From: Clostridia bacterium
GTDB lineage: Bacteria; Bacillota; Peptococcia; Peptococcales; SKKY01
NCBI GenBank assembly: GCA_007123515.1
Contig: SKKY01000051.1
Location: 1 to 13,548, forward strand
Reading direction: 5' to 3'
Length of the DNA: 13,548 nt
A program made the position numbers and the translations under genes. The notes beneath the pieces were generated by a model. It ran no database searches. It had not been told where the DNA came from and was given only the letters and a program-made list of their open reading frames with translations. Shown piece after piece: positions 7,458 to 13,548 of this stretch (position 1 is the stretch's first letter; the number at the start of each line of letters is the position of its first letter).

Positions 7458-8018
7458 TCATTCAATTTTTTGAAGTTCCTCGTATACCCTGCGAATTGGC
7501 AAGCCCATCACATTATAAAAGCAGCCTGTTATTCCCTCTACAAAAAGTGCGCCCTGGTCCTGAATTCCGTAAGATCCGGCCTTATCCATCGGTTCTTCTG
7601 TGTCAATGTACTCCTGAATTTCACGGTCAGTAAGCTCTGCAAAATCAACGACGGTCTTTTCAAGAATCGCTATCTTTTGCCCTTTAGCTTTGCTGATCAT
7701 ACAAACCGCTGTATAAACCAGGTGTGACTTCCCACTGATTTTCCTAAGCATCGCAAACGCTTCTTTTTTATCAGAAGGTTTTCCAAGAATGTCTCCGCCA
7801 AGACACACGATTGTATCGGAACCGATTACCAGAGCGTCCCTGAATGATTCGGCCACTTTTTCTGCTTTTGCCTCCGCCATCCGCTGGACATATATTTCGG
7901 GGTCTTCTCCTATATATACTTCCTCTGAAGTCTGACTTGTCCTAACCATAAACGGAATTTTTAATTTTTGAAGAATTTCTTTTCTTCTTGGCGAGTTTGA
8001 AGCAAGAATCATATTCAT
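7458..8018 (-). CDS. maf: Maf-family nucleoside triphosphate pyrophosphatase
   Basis: 186 residues starting MNMILASNSPRRKEIL at the ATG at 8018, where AGAGGAAG gives a ribosome site. The frame is open upstream to 8105, but that stretch is intergenic and shows no family similarity. Maf proteins hydrolyse dTTP, UTP and modified pyrimidine nucleotides to monophosphate plus pyrophosphate, acting as house-cleaning enzymes; overproduction in Bacillus arrests septation. Motifs present: SNSPRR (7-12) for phosphate binding, GSDTIV (66-71) with the catalytic acidic residue Asp68, GKPSD (79-83) and KAGSYGIQ (146-153). The SDT/KAGSYGIQ combination fits the YhdE/Maf (dTTP/UTP) subgroup. It precedes radC by 10 bases and is separated from rex by 105 bases. 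Confidence 0.95.
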   Translation of the reverse strand: MNMILASNSPRRKEILQKLKIPFMVRTSQTSEEVYIGEDPEIYVQRMAEAKAEKVAESFRDALVIGSDTIVCLGGDILGKPSDKKEAFAMLRKISGKSHLVYTAVCMISKAKGQKIAILEKTVVDFAELTDREIQEYIDTEEPMDKAGSYGIQDQGALFVEGITGCFYNVMGLPIRRVYEELQKIE

Positions 8019-8063
8019 ATATCTTCCTCTTTCCTGCAGATGACTGCTCATTGTTATTTGCCA

Positions 8064-8120
8064 CAGACAAAGAAAACGCCCGGACCGGATGGTATTCTTT
8101 CCCAACGGGCGGACATTTTC
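8064..8120 (-). terminator. Possible weak intrinsic terminator between rex and maf
   Basis: On the minus strand CGCCCG (8111-8106) can pair with CGGGCG (8082-8077), and GAAAA just outside can pair with the TTTTC that follows. The U-rich tract TTTTCTTTGTCT comes directly after the stem. The loop is long (23 bases) and the outer pairing is interrupted by TGTC, so efficiency is uncertain. It would end or attenuate rex transcription before maf. The rest of the 105-base gap holds the maf ribosome site, and I see no convincing promoter for maf in it. Confidence 0.35.
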
Positions 8121-8123
8121 TTG

Positions 8124-8768
8124 TTATTCCTGCTCTTTATTTATGCTGTGTGTTAAGTTATAGCTCATGACTTCAAGGTGAACAGCCAGATCAACATTTC
8201 TGATCTGTGTACCTTCTGAAGCATGGATAACGGTTGGAGCAAAATTAAGAATACCCTTAATTCCCTTACCTTCCACCCTGTCAACCACAGCCTGTGTATA
8301 CTCGGCAGGAAGAGTCAGGATCATGATATCAATTTCATTATTATCTAAAAATTTTTCCATCACCTGATCATCCTGAACAGTCAGCGTATCTATCTTTTCT
8401 CCGATTTTTTGAGGATCATTATCAAAAAGTCCCATAATCTTAAAGCCTCTTGTGGAAAATCCATGGTAGTAGGCTAACGCTTTACCCAGATTTCCCATTC
8501 CAACAATGATAGCTCTCCATTCTTTATTTAATCCCAGTATTTCTTTTATGTTTCTATTTAAGTCAATCACATCATATCCGACGCCTCGTTTACCAAAGCC
8601 TCCAAAATATGCAAAATCTTTACGTACCTGCGCCGAATTACTGGCAGTGCCTTTGGCAATTTCTCCGGACGACACGGTATCTACGCCATTTTTTTCCATT
8701 CTGTTAAGAAACCTTGAGTATACCGATAATCTGGCTATCGTGGCTTCTGGTATTTTTACTTTTTTCAA
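8124..8768 (-). CDS. rex: Rex, redox-sensing transcriptional repressor
   Basis: 214 residues, the standard Rex length. Rex binds operators when NAD+ is high and releases them when NADH is bound, controlling fermentation and energy genes. The N-terminal winged helix (about 1-80) carries VSSGEIAKGTASNSAQVRKD (32-51) and the FGxxGKRGVGYDV signature (55-67). The Rossmann domain follows with G-M-G-N-L-G (90-95), and a C-terminal helix completes the swapped dimer. The start codon is TTG (8768-8766): AAGGAGG precedes it at 8783-8777, and family alignment supports this N-terminus (MKKVKIPEATIARLSVYSRFL). It stands 57 bases after folC and 105 before maf. A promoter and a candidate Rex operator lie just upstream, so autoregulation is likely. 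Confidence 0.97.
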   Translation of the reverse strand: MKKVKIPEATIARLSVYSRFLNRMEKNGVDTVSSGEIAKGTASNSAQVRKDFAYFGGFGKRGVGYDVIDLNRNIKEILGLNKEWRAIIVGMGNLGKALAYYHGFSTRGFKIMGLFDNDPQKIGEKIDTLTVQDDQVMEKFLDNNEIDIMILTLPAEYTQAVVDRVEGKGIKGILNFAPTVIHASEGTQIRNVDLAVHLEVMSYNLTHSINKEQE

Positions 8769-8781
8769 AACGATCTCCTCC

Positions 8782-8799
8782 TTGTGATAATTCTAACAT
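8782..8799. promoter_or_regulatory. Candidate Rex operator upstream of rex
   Basis: The plus strand reads TTGTGATAATTCTAACAT, an imperfect 18-base palindrome with six of nine symmetric positions complementary. Against the Rex consensus TTGTGAA-W4-TTCACAA it matches 10 of 14 arm bases with an all-A/T centre (AATT). Against the clostridial form TTGTTAA-N4-TTAACAA it also matches 10 of 14. It covers the proposed -10 of rex and reaches the Shine-Dalgarno, as expected for autorepression. The arms are degenerate, so this is an inference from position and partial consensus. Confidence 0.4.
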
Positions 8800-8818
8800 A
8801 TATTGTTTTGCTTGATAA
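8790..8818 (-). promoter_or_regulatory. Possible rex promoter (extended -10 type)
   Basis: On the minus strand TTATCA (8818-8813, four of six to TTGACA) is followed after exactly 17 bases by TAGAAT (8795-8790, five of six to TATAAT), with TGT directly before the -10 as an extended element. Transcription would begin near 8783, giving a very short leader with the Shine-Dalgarno close to the 5' end. That short leader is the main reason for caution. Confidence 0.35.
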
Positions 8819-8825
8819 GTCTGTT

Positions 8826-10109
8826 TCAGTGTTTTTTTACTATGATGTCCCTTAGAGGACTGACAAAGTAAAAGGATCCAAAAGCAACCACCAGATCATC
8901 TTTTCCGGCTACCTGACAAATTTTATCGAGGGCCAGGGAAATGGATTCTTCTGTCATAAACCGCGGGTCAGAAACCAGATCATCCGGAAGAATGTTCCAG
9001 TTTTCGCTGCGGACAGTATCCGGTTTTGAAATGATTACTTTTTCTGCGGTCGGATCAATCTGCCTGATCATCCCTTCTTTGTCCTTATCATCAGCCATTC
9101 CAGCCAGATAATAGATCTTTGTATCAGCGTAATGGGTCGTAAGGTGTTTCTGAAGACGGGCTACGCCCTGAGGATTATGAGCCACATCTAGCAAGAAATG
9201 ACGCTCCTGATACTCCATTGCCTCAAGTCGTCCCGGCCAAAAAACCTTATGAAAACCCTGCATAAATAGATCATAATCAATAGGTCTCCGTTCTGCCAAA
9301 AAGCGGGCAGCTGCGATCACATTCAGCATATTTTCCACTTGATGGTCACCGGCCAGAGCCAGACTGATCTCTTGTTGTTCTCTTTGCAGCCAGATCTTCT
9401 GCGGTAAATCTGTCTGACTTCTTTTTTGAAACAAAATGTCTTTCGACGCAATAAAACGGGCTTCTTTTTTTATGATTTCTTCATAGATTACCGCTTCTGC
9501 TTCTTTGAATTCCTGAACAGCCACCACCACCTGTCCGGATGGCCTGATCACCGCCGCCTTCTCATTGGCTATCTCAGCAAGGCTTTCACCCAGAATCTTC
9601 TGGTGATCAAGACCAATATTGGTGATGATTGTCAGCGCCGTTTGTAGCGCATTAGTCGAATCCAGCCGGCCGCCAAGTCCAGTTTCATAAATCACATAAT
9701 CGACATTCTGCTTACAAAAGTAAAGCGCAGACATTACCGTCAGAAATTCAAACTCTGTCGGTGGCTCTTTAAAAAGTTCTGCATTGTGACTGATCAGGTT
9801 TTTCATTTGCACTACATGTCCGGCAAATTCCTTTTCACTGATCCAGTCACCGTTAATCTGTATTCTTTCCCGATAGGAATGTAAGTGCGGAGAGGTATAA
9901 AGACCCGTAAGAAATCCTGCTGACTGCAGACACTCACTTAACATTGCCGCCGTCGATCCCTTGCCGTTTGTCCCGGCCACATGAATCACTTGTATTTCAT
10001 TGTCCGGGTTTCCGGCTATCTCCAAAAGCTTTTTGGTTCTTTCCAAACCAAGGTTAATGCCGAATCTGCAAAGATCTGTGACATAGGCAATCGCCTCTTT
10101 ATATTCCAT
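8826..10109 (-). CDS. folC: FolC, folylpolyglutamate synthase / dihydrofolate synthase
   Basis: 427 residues of the Mur-ligase-like family. It adds glutamate to dihydropteroate and/or tetrahydrofolates using ATP, in the cytoplasm. The P-loop AGTNGKGST is at residues 45-53, followed by the folate-site YTSPHL about 22 residues on, the YETGLGGRLDSTN loop, NIGLDHQKILG, the FWPGRLE interdomain motif and VAHNPQG in the C-terminal domain. The loop has Thr where EVGLGGRLD is common, and DVAHNP where DGAHNP is common; both are conservative variants. The ATG at 10109 has GGAGG at good spacing. The gene lies 23 bases after valS, an arrangement found in many Firmicutes, and would be co-transcribed under the valS T-box. 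Whether it does one or both reactions cannot be told from the sequence alone. Confidence 0.96.
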   Translation of the reverse strand: MEYKEAIAYVTDLCRFGINLGLERTKKLLEIAGNPDNEIQVIHVAGTNGKGSTAAMLSECLQSAGFLTGLYTSPHLHSYRERIQINGDWISEKEFAGHVVQMKNLISHNAELFKEPPTEFEFLTVMSALYFCKQNVDYVIYETGLGGRLDSTNALQTALTIITNIGLDHQKILGESLAEIANEKAAVIRPSGQVVVAVQEFKEAEAVIYEEIIKKEARFIASKDILFQKRSQTDLPQKIWLQREQQEISLALAGDHQVENMLNVIAAARFLAERRPIDYDLFMQGFHKVFWPGRLEAMEYQERHFLLDVAHNPQGVARLQKHLTTHYADTKIYYLAGMADDKDKEGMIRQIDPTAEKVIISKPDTVRSENWNILPDDLVSDPRFMTEESISLALDKICQVAGKDDLVVAFGSFYFVSPLRDIIVKKH

Positions 10110-10124
10110 GGATGCCTCCGTATG

Positions 10125-10143
10125 GTTACCGGTTAGCGGTAAC
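10125..10143. repeat. Short perfect inverted repeat at the valS stop / folC leader
   Basis: GTTACCG (10125-10131) and CGGTAAC (10137-10143) are perfect 7-base inverted repeats around a 5-base loop that contains the valS stop codon. The hairpin lies 15 bases before the folC start, next to its ribosome site, and is not followed by a T-run, so it is not an intrinsic terminator. It may simply be chance; an mRNA role at the gene junction is possible. Confidence 0.4.
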
Positions 10144-12772
10144 TTTCTACTCTTTTTCTGACAAGCGCTAAATCCACCATGTAACTTTCACGTTTTTCCT
10201 TCTCTTTTTCAATAACTTCCTGCGGCGCTTTTGCCACAAATCCCTGATTAGACAATTTTTTGTCGATCCGGTCCACTTCCGATTCAAGTTTTTTAATCTC
10301 TTTTTCCAGTCTTTGGGTTTCTTTATCCAGATCAATTAACTCTTCAAGCGGTAAAAAGATCTCAATGCCTTTTATTACGACGGAAGCAGATTTTCCGACT
10401 TCTTTTTTATCCGAAAGAATCACTACTTCTTCAACGGCAGCCAGCGATTGCAGATATCCTGCGGTTTCTTTAATAATGGCCTGTTTATTTGTCTCTTCTG
10501 TATAAAAGAGAGCCGTTGCTTTTTTACCGGGTGGCACGTTCATCTCACTTCTAATGTTTCGTATACCCCTGACTATATCCATAAAGAGCTCCATTTTTTG
10601 TTCTGCTTCAACATCTGTTTTCTCAGCAAGACCTTCAGGAAACGCAGCTTTCATAATCGTTCCTGATGTGCCCGGCAGATGCTGCCAGATCTCCTCCGTG
10701 ATAAACGGCATGATCGGATGCAAGAGTTCCATGGCTGTCTTTAGTACATCGCGCAATACGTTTTGAGTCTGGATTCTTTTTTGTGTGTTTTCTTTATCAT
10801 AAAGAGAGATCTTGGCGATCTCAATATACCAATCGCAGTATTCATTCCAGATAAATTCATAGATTTTACGGCCGGCTTCTCCCAGCTCATATTTATCAAT
10901 CAGCTCTCTGACTTCGATTGACACCTGGTTGGCTCTTGAAATAATCCAGCGGTCTGCCAGATCTGCCTGAGTCGCGGTTGTTTCTTCAAAATCTTCCAGG
11001 TTCATCATCACAAATCTCGATGCATTCCAGATTTTATTGGCAAAATTACTGGCTGCATCCAGGCGCTCATATTGGAAGCGCAGATCATTCCCCGGTGTAT
11101 TTCCGGTTATCAGCATAAATCGCAGTGAATCTGCACCGTACTTTTCAATGATCTCGAGTGGATCAATGCCGTTACCCAGAGATTTGCTCATTTTTCTTCC
11201 CTGAGGATCGAGTACTAATCCATGAATAAAGACATCCTTAAAAGGAATCTCTTTCATAAATTCAAGGGATGTAAAGATCATTCTGGCTACCCAGAAGAAA
11301 ATGATATCCCGCCCGGTAACCAGCACACTCGTCGGATAGTATCGCTTAAGATCTTCTGTATCTTTCGGCCAGCCCAACGTCGAAAATGGCCATAATGCGG
11401 AACTAAACCAAGTATCCAGCACATCCGGATCCTGACGAAGATTGGTTGAGTCACAAGCGGTACAACTTGTGGGATCTGTGGTTTGACAAATAATCTCGTT
11501 ACAGTCATCACAGTACCAAACCGGTATCCTGTGTCCCCACCATAATTGTCTGGAAATACACCAGTCTCTGATATTTTCCATCCAGTTTAAATAAGTGGAG
11601 GTAAATCGTTCCGGAACGATTCTAAGCTCTCCGCTTTTTACCACATCAATGGCCGGCTCGGCCAGTGGCTGCATTTTAACAAACCATTGTTTTGATAAAA
11701 ACGGCTCGACGGAGGTATCGCAGCGATAGCAGTGACCGACATTATTCGTTATATCTTCAATCCTTAAAAGCAGGCCTTGCTGTTCCATATTCTCTACTAT
11801 TTTAGCTCTGGCCTGATAGCGATCCATACCGGCATAGTCGGGATATTCATCGGTAATCGATGCATCCTGATTCATCACAATGATCTCTTTAAGACCATGC
11901 CTTTTCCCAATTTCAAAATCATTTGGATCATGAGCGGGTGTAATCTTTACTGCACCAGTTCCAAAATCCATATCGACGTAATCATCGGCCACAATCGGAA
12001 TCACTCGGCCTACTAAAGGAAGGATCACGTTTTTACCAATAAACCCACTATATCTTGGATCTTTTGGGTTAACGGCAATGCCGCTATCTCCTAGCATGGT
12101 TTCGGGTCTGGTTGTGGCAATTTCTAAACATTCATTTTCTCCTTCTATCGGATACTTGAAGTAGTAAAATTTCCCTTCGCTTTCATGATGCTCAACTTCT
12201 ATATCTGAAATGGTTGTCAAACATTTTGGACACCAGTTGATAATGTAATGGCCCTGATAAATCAGACCCTTATTGTAAAGTCCCACAAAGACTTCCTTTA
12301 CCGCTTCTGAGCAGCCCTCATCCATAGTAAAGCGTTCCCTGTCCCAGTCACAGGAAGTGCCAAGTTCTCGCAATTGCTTTGTAATCGTATTTCCGTATTT
12401 TTCTTTCCATTCCCAGGCTTTATCTAAAAACTTTTCCCGGCCAAGCTCATACTTATTAGTCCCCTCACTGCGCAGCAACTCTTCTACTTTAGCTTGCGTG
12501 GCAATTCCAGCATGATCCGTGCCCGGAAGCCAAAGGGTATTATATCCCTGCATCCGTTTGGCTCTGGTTAAAATATCCTGCAACGTATTATCCAGGGCAT
12601 GGCCTAAGTGCAGTGTTCCCGTCACATTCGGAGGAGGCATCACAATCGTATAGGGCTCACCAGGTGCAGAAGGATCAGCATGAAAGAATTTATTTTCCTC
12701 CCAATACGAATACCATTTATGTTCAACGCTTTTTGGGTCATAACTTTTTGATATGTTTTTTTCTTCCGACAT
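10133..12772 (-). CDS. valS: Valyl-tRNA synthetase
   Basis: 879 residues from the ATG at 12772, normal for bacterial ValRS. The frame also offers a GTG at 12784, but that codon overlaps the GGAG ribosome site, so the ATG (GGAG 11 bases upstream) is preferred. It charges tRNA-Val with valine and hydrolyses mischarged threonine in its CP1 editing domain. Landmarks: PPPNVTGTLHLGH with HLGH at 55-58, GTDHAGIATQ (84-93), editing TTRPETMLGD (220-229), CISRQLWWGHRIP (405-417) and KMSKS at 527-531. Cys pairs C181/C184, C348/C351, C421/C424 and C437/C440 suggest zinc ribbons. The C-terminal coiled-coil arm (about 812-879, ending KRVESYR) is complete. Expression is controlled by the T-box leader upstream, and folC follows by 23 bases. 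Confidence 0.98.
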   Translation of the reverse strand: MSEEKNISKSYDPKSVEHKWYSYWEENKFFHADPSAPGEPYTIVMPPPNVTGTLHLGHALDNTLQDILTRAKRMQGYNTLWLPGTDHAGIATQAKVEELLRSEGTNKYELGREKFLDKAWEWKEKYGNTITKQLRELGTSCDWDRERFTMDEGCSEAVKEVFVGLYNKGLIYQGHYIINWCPKCLTTISDIEVEHHESEGKFYYFKYPIEGENECLEIATTRPETMLGDSGIAVNPKDPRYSGFIGKNVILPLVGRVIPIVADDYVDMDFGTGAVKITPAHDPNDFEIGKRHGLKEIIVMNQDASITDEYPDYAGMDRYQARAKIVENMEQQGLLLRIEDITNNVGHCYRCDTSVEPFLSKQWFVKMQPLAEPAIDVVKSGELRIVPERFTSTYLNWMENIRDWCISRQLWWGHRIPVWYCDDCNEIICQTTDPTSCTACDSTNLRQDPDVLDTWFSSALWPFSTLGWPKDTEDLKRYYPTSVLVTGRDIIFFWVARMIFTSLEFMKEIPFKDVFIHGLVLDPQGRKMSKSLGNGIDPLEIIEKYGADSLRFMLITGNTPGNDLRFQYERLDAASNFANKIWNASRFVMMNLEDFEETTATQADLADRWIISRANQVSIEVRELIDKYELGEAGRKIYEFIWNEYCDWYIEIAKISLYDKENTQKRIQTQNVLRDVLKTAMELLHPIMPFITEEIWQHLPGTSGTIMKAAFPEGLAEKTDVEAEQKMELFMDIVRGIRNIRSEMNVPPGKKATALFYTEETNKQAIIKETAGYLQSLAAVEEVVILSDKKEVGKSASVVIKGIEIFLPLEELIDLDKETQRLEKEIKKLESEVDRIDKKLSNQGFVAKAPQEVIEKEKEKRESYMVDLALVRKRVESYR

Positions 12773-12809
12773 CAGGTACTTCACTCCTTTTTTATCTTAA
12801 ATTTTTGCA

Positions 12810-12844
12810 TAAAAAAACCTTCCATCCTTACAAGGACGAAAGGT
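12810..12844 (-). terminator. T-box intrinsic terminator before valS
   Basis: On the minus strand ACCTTTCGTCCTT pairs with AAGGATGGAAGGT (12844-12817), a 13-position stem with two G-U pairs and a tight loop, followed by seven T's (12817-12811). Its 5' arm ACCTT is also the partner of AAGGT in the T-box antiterminator, so the two structures exclude each other. In the uncharged-tRNA state the terminator is avoided and valS is transcribed. Confidence 0.93.
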
Positions 12845-13045
12845 ATTATCTTCCGCGGTACCACCTTAATTCCGAAAAACGGCTCTTATAGCGTTAACGG
12901 GCAGACCCGGGCAAACTTACTCTTCTTTCAGAATGCCTCCTCAACAGCTACCTTCGGTATATTATCAACGAAAAACTTACAGCCAGTGGTTTTTCTCTCT
13001 GGAGATAACTTTATACCTACTCCTCTGCATCAAGGGATGTAAACA
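12810..13045 (-). promoter_or_regulatory. Valine T-box riboswitch (valS leader)
   Basis: This fills most of the 324-base stretch without a protein gene between 12773 and 13096. The T-box sequence AAGGTGGTACCGCGG is at 12867-12853; its UGGU fits pairing with the ACCA end of tRNA-Val (discriminator A). Stem I is recognisable: GATGC near 13031-13027 pairs with GCATT near 12936, AGTA (13021-13018) is the 5' side of the loop-E motif, GGTATA/TATACC form the helix above it, and AGAGAG marks the AG bulge. On the 3' side GAAG is followed by GTA (12951-12949) and then GCTGTTGAG, matching the usual specifier context, so GUA (Val) is the likely specifier. A CGGG-TCTG-CCCG hairpin near 12907-12896 may be stem III. 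Low charged tRNA-Val would switch on valS and probably folC. Confidence 0.93.
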
Positions 13046-13055
13046 TTTGATAACA

Positions 13056-13084
13056 ATTTTATTGAATTGGTTGGCTAATGTCAA
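13056..13084 (-). promoter_or_regulatory. Sigma-A-type promoter for valS-folC
   Basis: On the minus strand TTGACA (13084-13079, perfect -35) is followed after 17 bases by TAAAAT (13061-13056, five of six -10). Transcription would start near 13049, just before the T-box stem I. The -35 begins only 12 bases after the stop codon of the upstream membrane-protein gene, with no terminator between, so upstream transcripts can also enter the T-box and be subject to it. Confidence 0.85.
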
Positions 13085-13096
13085 GCACGGTTGCAT

Positions 13097-13393
13097 TTAG
13101 AGCAAACGCAGGCCGGAGATTACAAAAAACACAGCAAAAAGTAAGGGAATGATCACCAACAACACAGAATAAGCGATAAAAGCCCTTTTTTTCCCGAACT
13201 TTTTTTCTATATAGGAATACTTTTTATTCTTAATATTATACAAGACCTGATCTCTTAAAATTACTGCGTTTTTTATAGCTAAAATCAAGGGTACAAGCGA
13301 TATCAATAAAAACCGGGAGCCATCTCCGATCGGTGCAAGCAGAAAAATAAGAAAGAGCAGGATAATCAACAAATTTGAACTGATTTTTTTCAT
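13097..13393 (-). CDS. Small hypothetical membrane protein
   Basis: 98 residues that I do not recognise. Three hydrophobic spans are visible: about 6-22, 27-46 and 71-95. The middle loop is strongly basic and polar (RDQVLYNIKNKKYSYIEKKFGKKR, about 47-70 in two parts), and an Ala-Pro-Ile-Gly-Asp turn separates the first two spans. GGGAGAG lies upstream of the ATG, and the ATG shares one base with the stop of the preceding gene (TAATG), the mark of translational coupling. This supports it as a real gene working with that neighbour. No catalytic motif is visible, and function is unknown. It lies directly upstream of the valS promoter but may belong to a different transcript. Confidence 0.72.
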   Translation of the reverse strand: MKKISSNLLIILLFLIFLLAPIGDGSRFLLISLVPLILAIKNAVILRDQVLYNIKNKKYSYIEKKFGKKRAFIAYSVLLVIIPLLFAVFFVISGLRLL

Positions 13394-13548
13394 TACTTCT
13401 GCTCTCCCTGCTTTTTGTTCCTTCTTGTATCAATTGCAGAAACCATTTCAGCCAATTCTAACGCTAATTCCTCGTCAATCTCTTCACCATCATCTCCAGG
13501 TGTTATGGAAAATCCACCGGGAAGCCCAAAGCCGGCCAGCGCCGAAAG
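13393..13548 (-). CDS. C-terminal fragment of an unrecognised gene (runs off right edge)
   Basis: Only the last 51 codons are in the window, reading LSALAGFGLPGGFSIT, then an acidic stretch (PGDDGEEIDEELALELAEM), then VSAIDTRRNKKQGEQK and TAA. The hydrophobic Gly-rich beginning followed by a charged, soluble tail would fit the end of a membrane or membrane-associated protein, but this is a guess from composition. The frame stays open to the window edge, the stop codon overlaps the next gene's ATG by one base, and a ribosome site for that gene is embedded in the final codons. Too little is present for a family assignment. Confidence 0.65.
   Translation of the reverse strand, partial: LSALAGFGLPGGFSITPGDDGEEIDEELALELAEMVSAIDTRRNKKQGEQK

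Noticed and set aside
7448..7465. radC TTG start at 7465
   Set aside because: It overlaps the end of maf and lacks a ribosome site, while AAGGTGAG fits the ATG at 7447.
8051..8068. Second Rex site in the rex-maf gap (TTGTTAT arm)
   Set aside because: Only one half-site fits; the opposite arm (CACAGAC) does not resemble the consensus.
8019..8105. Maf start at 8105
   Set aside because: The extension covers the rex-maf gap and lacks family similarity; the ATG at 8018 has AGAGGAAG at proper spacing and gives the canonical MILASNSPRR beginning.
12773..12784. valS GTG start at 12784
   Set aside because: The GTG overlaps the GGAG Shine-Dalgarno itself, so it cannot use it; the ATG at 12772 is better placed.
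12891..12900. GTTAAC palindrome as a Rex or other operator
   Set aside because: It is inside the T-box leader next to stem III, is only 6 bases, and lacks the TTGT/ACAA arms.
1..13548. Mobile elements, CRISPR arrays, tRNA or rRNA genes, defence or biosynthetic clusters
   Set aside because: I looked for transposase-like products, regularly spaced repeats, cloverleaf sequences and foreign composition; every base is accounted for by conserved core genes, short junctions or the T-box leader.

Overview
The window is a compact, almost gap-free stretch of core bacterial chromosome in which every supported gene lies on the minus strand, so transcription runs from the high-coordinate end towards base 1. 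The gene set suggests a low-to-mid GC Firmicute of the Clostridia type. The evidence is a valine T-box leader with the classic AAGGTGGTACCGCGG element, a Rex redox repressor, the maf-radC-mreBCD-minCD order typical of Firmicutes, and a MinE protein, which Clostridia carry and Bacillus lacks. I cannot name a species from this sequence.

Layout in transcription order: (1) 13548-13097, the tail of an unrecognised gene and a small unrecognised membrane protein joined by a TAATG stop/start overlap. (2) 13084-12773, a strong sigma-A-like promoter and a T-box leader with a terminator/antiterminator switch in front of valS (12772-10133), followed closely by folC (10109-8826). (3) 8825-8124, rex, preceded by a short intergenic region that holds a possible promoter overlapped by a candidate Rex operator, and followed by a weak terminator-like hairpin. 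(4) 8018 to the left edge, a tightly packed run maf-radC-mreB-mreC-mreD-mrdA-minC-minD-minE-rodA (rodA runs off the window). Junctions in this run are 2 to 24 bases or overlaps, and Shine-Dalgarno sequences often sit inside the end of the preceding gene.

How the genes work together: MreB, MreC, MreD, RodA and PBP2 (mrdA) are the core of the elongasome that inserts lateral-wall peptidoglycan in rods. MinC, MinD and MinE place the division septum at mid-cell. Maf and RadC are housekeeping neighbours that commonly precede mreB. ValS charges tRNA-Val under feedback from uncharged tRNA, FolC makes folylpolyglutamates, and Rex senses NADH/NAD+.

I see no mobile element, CRISPR array, tRNA or rRNA gene, defence system or other evident accessory system. 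The most useful second looks are the candidate Rex autoregulatory site, the T-box details, a charged coiled-coil-like insertion in the PBP2 transpeptidase domain, motif changes in RodA, and the unrecognised gene pair at the right edge.
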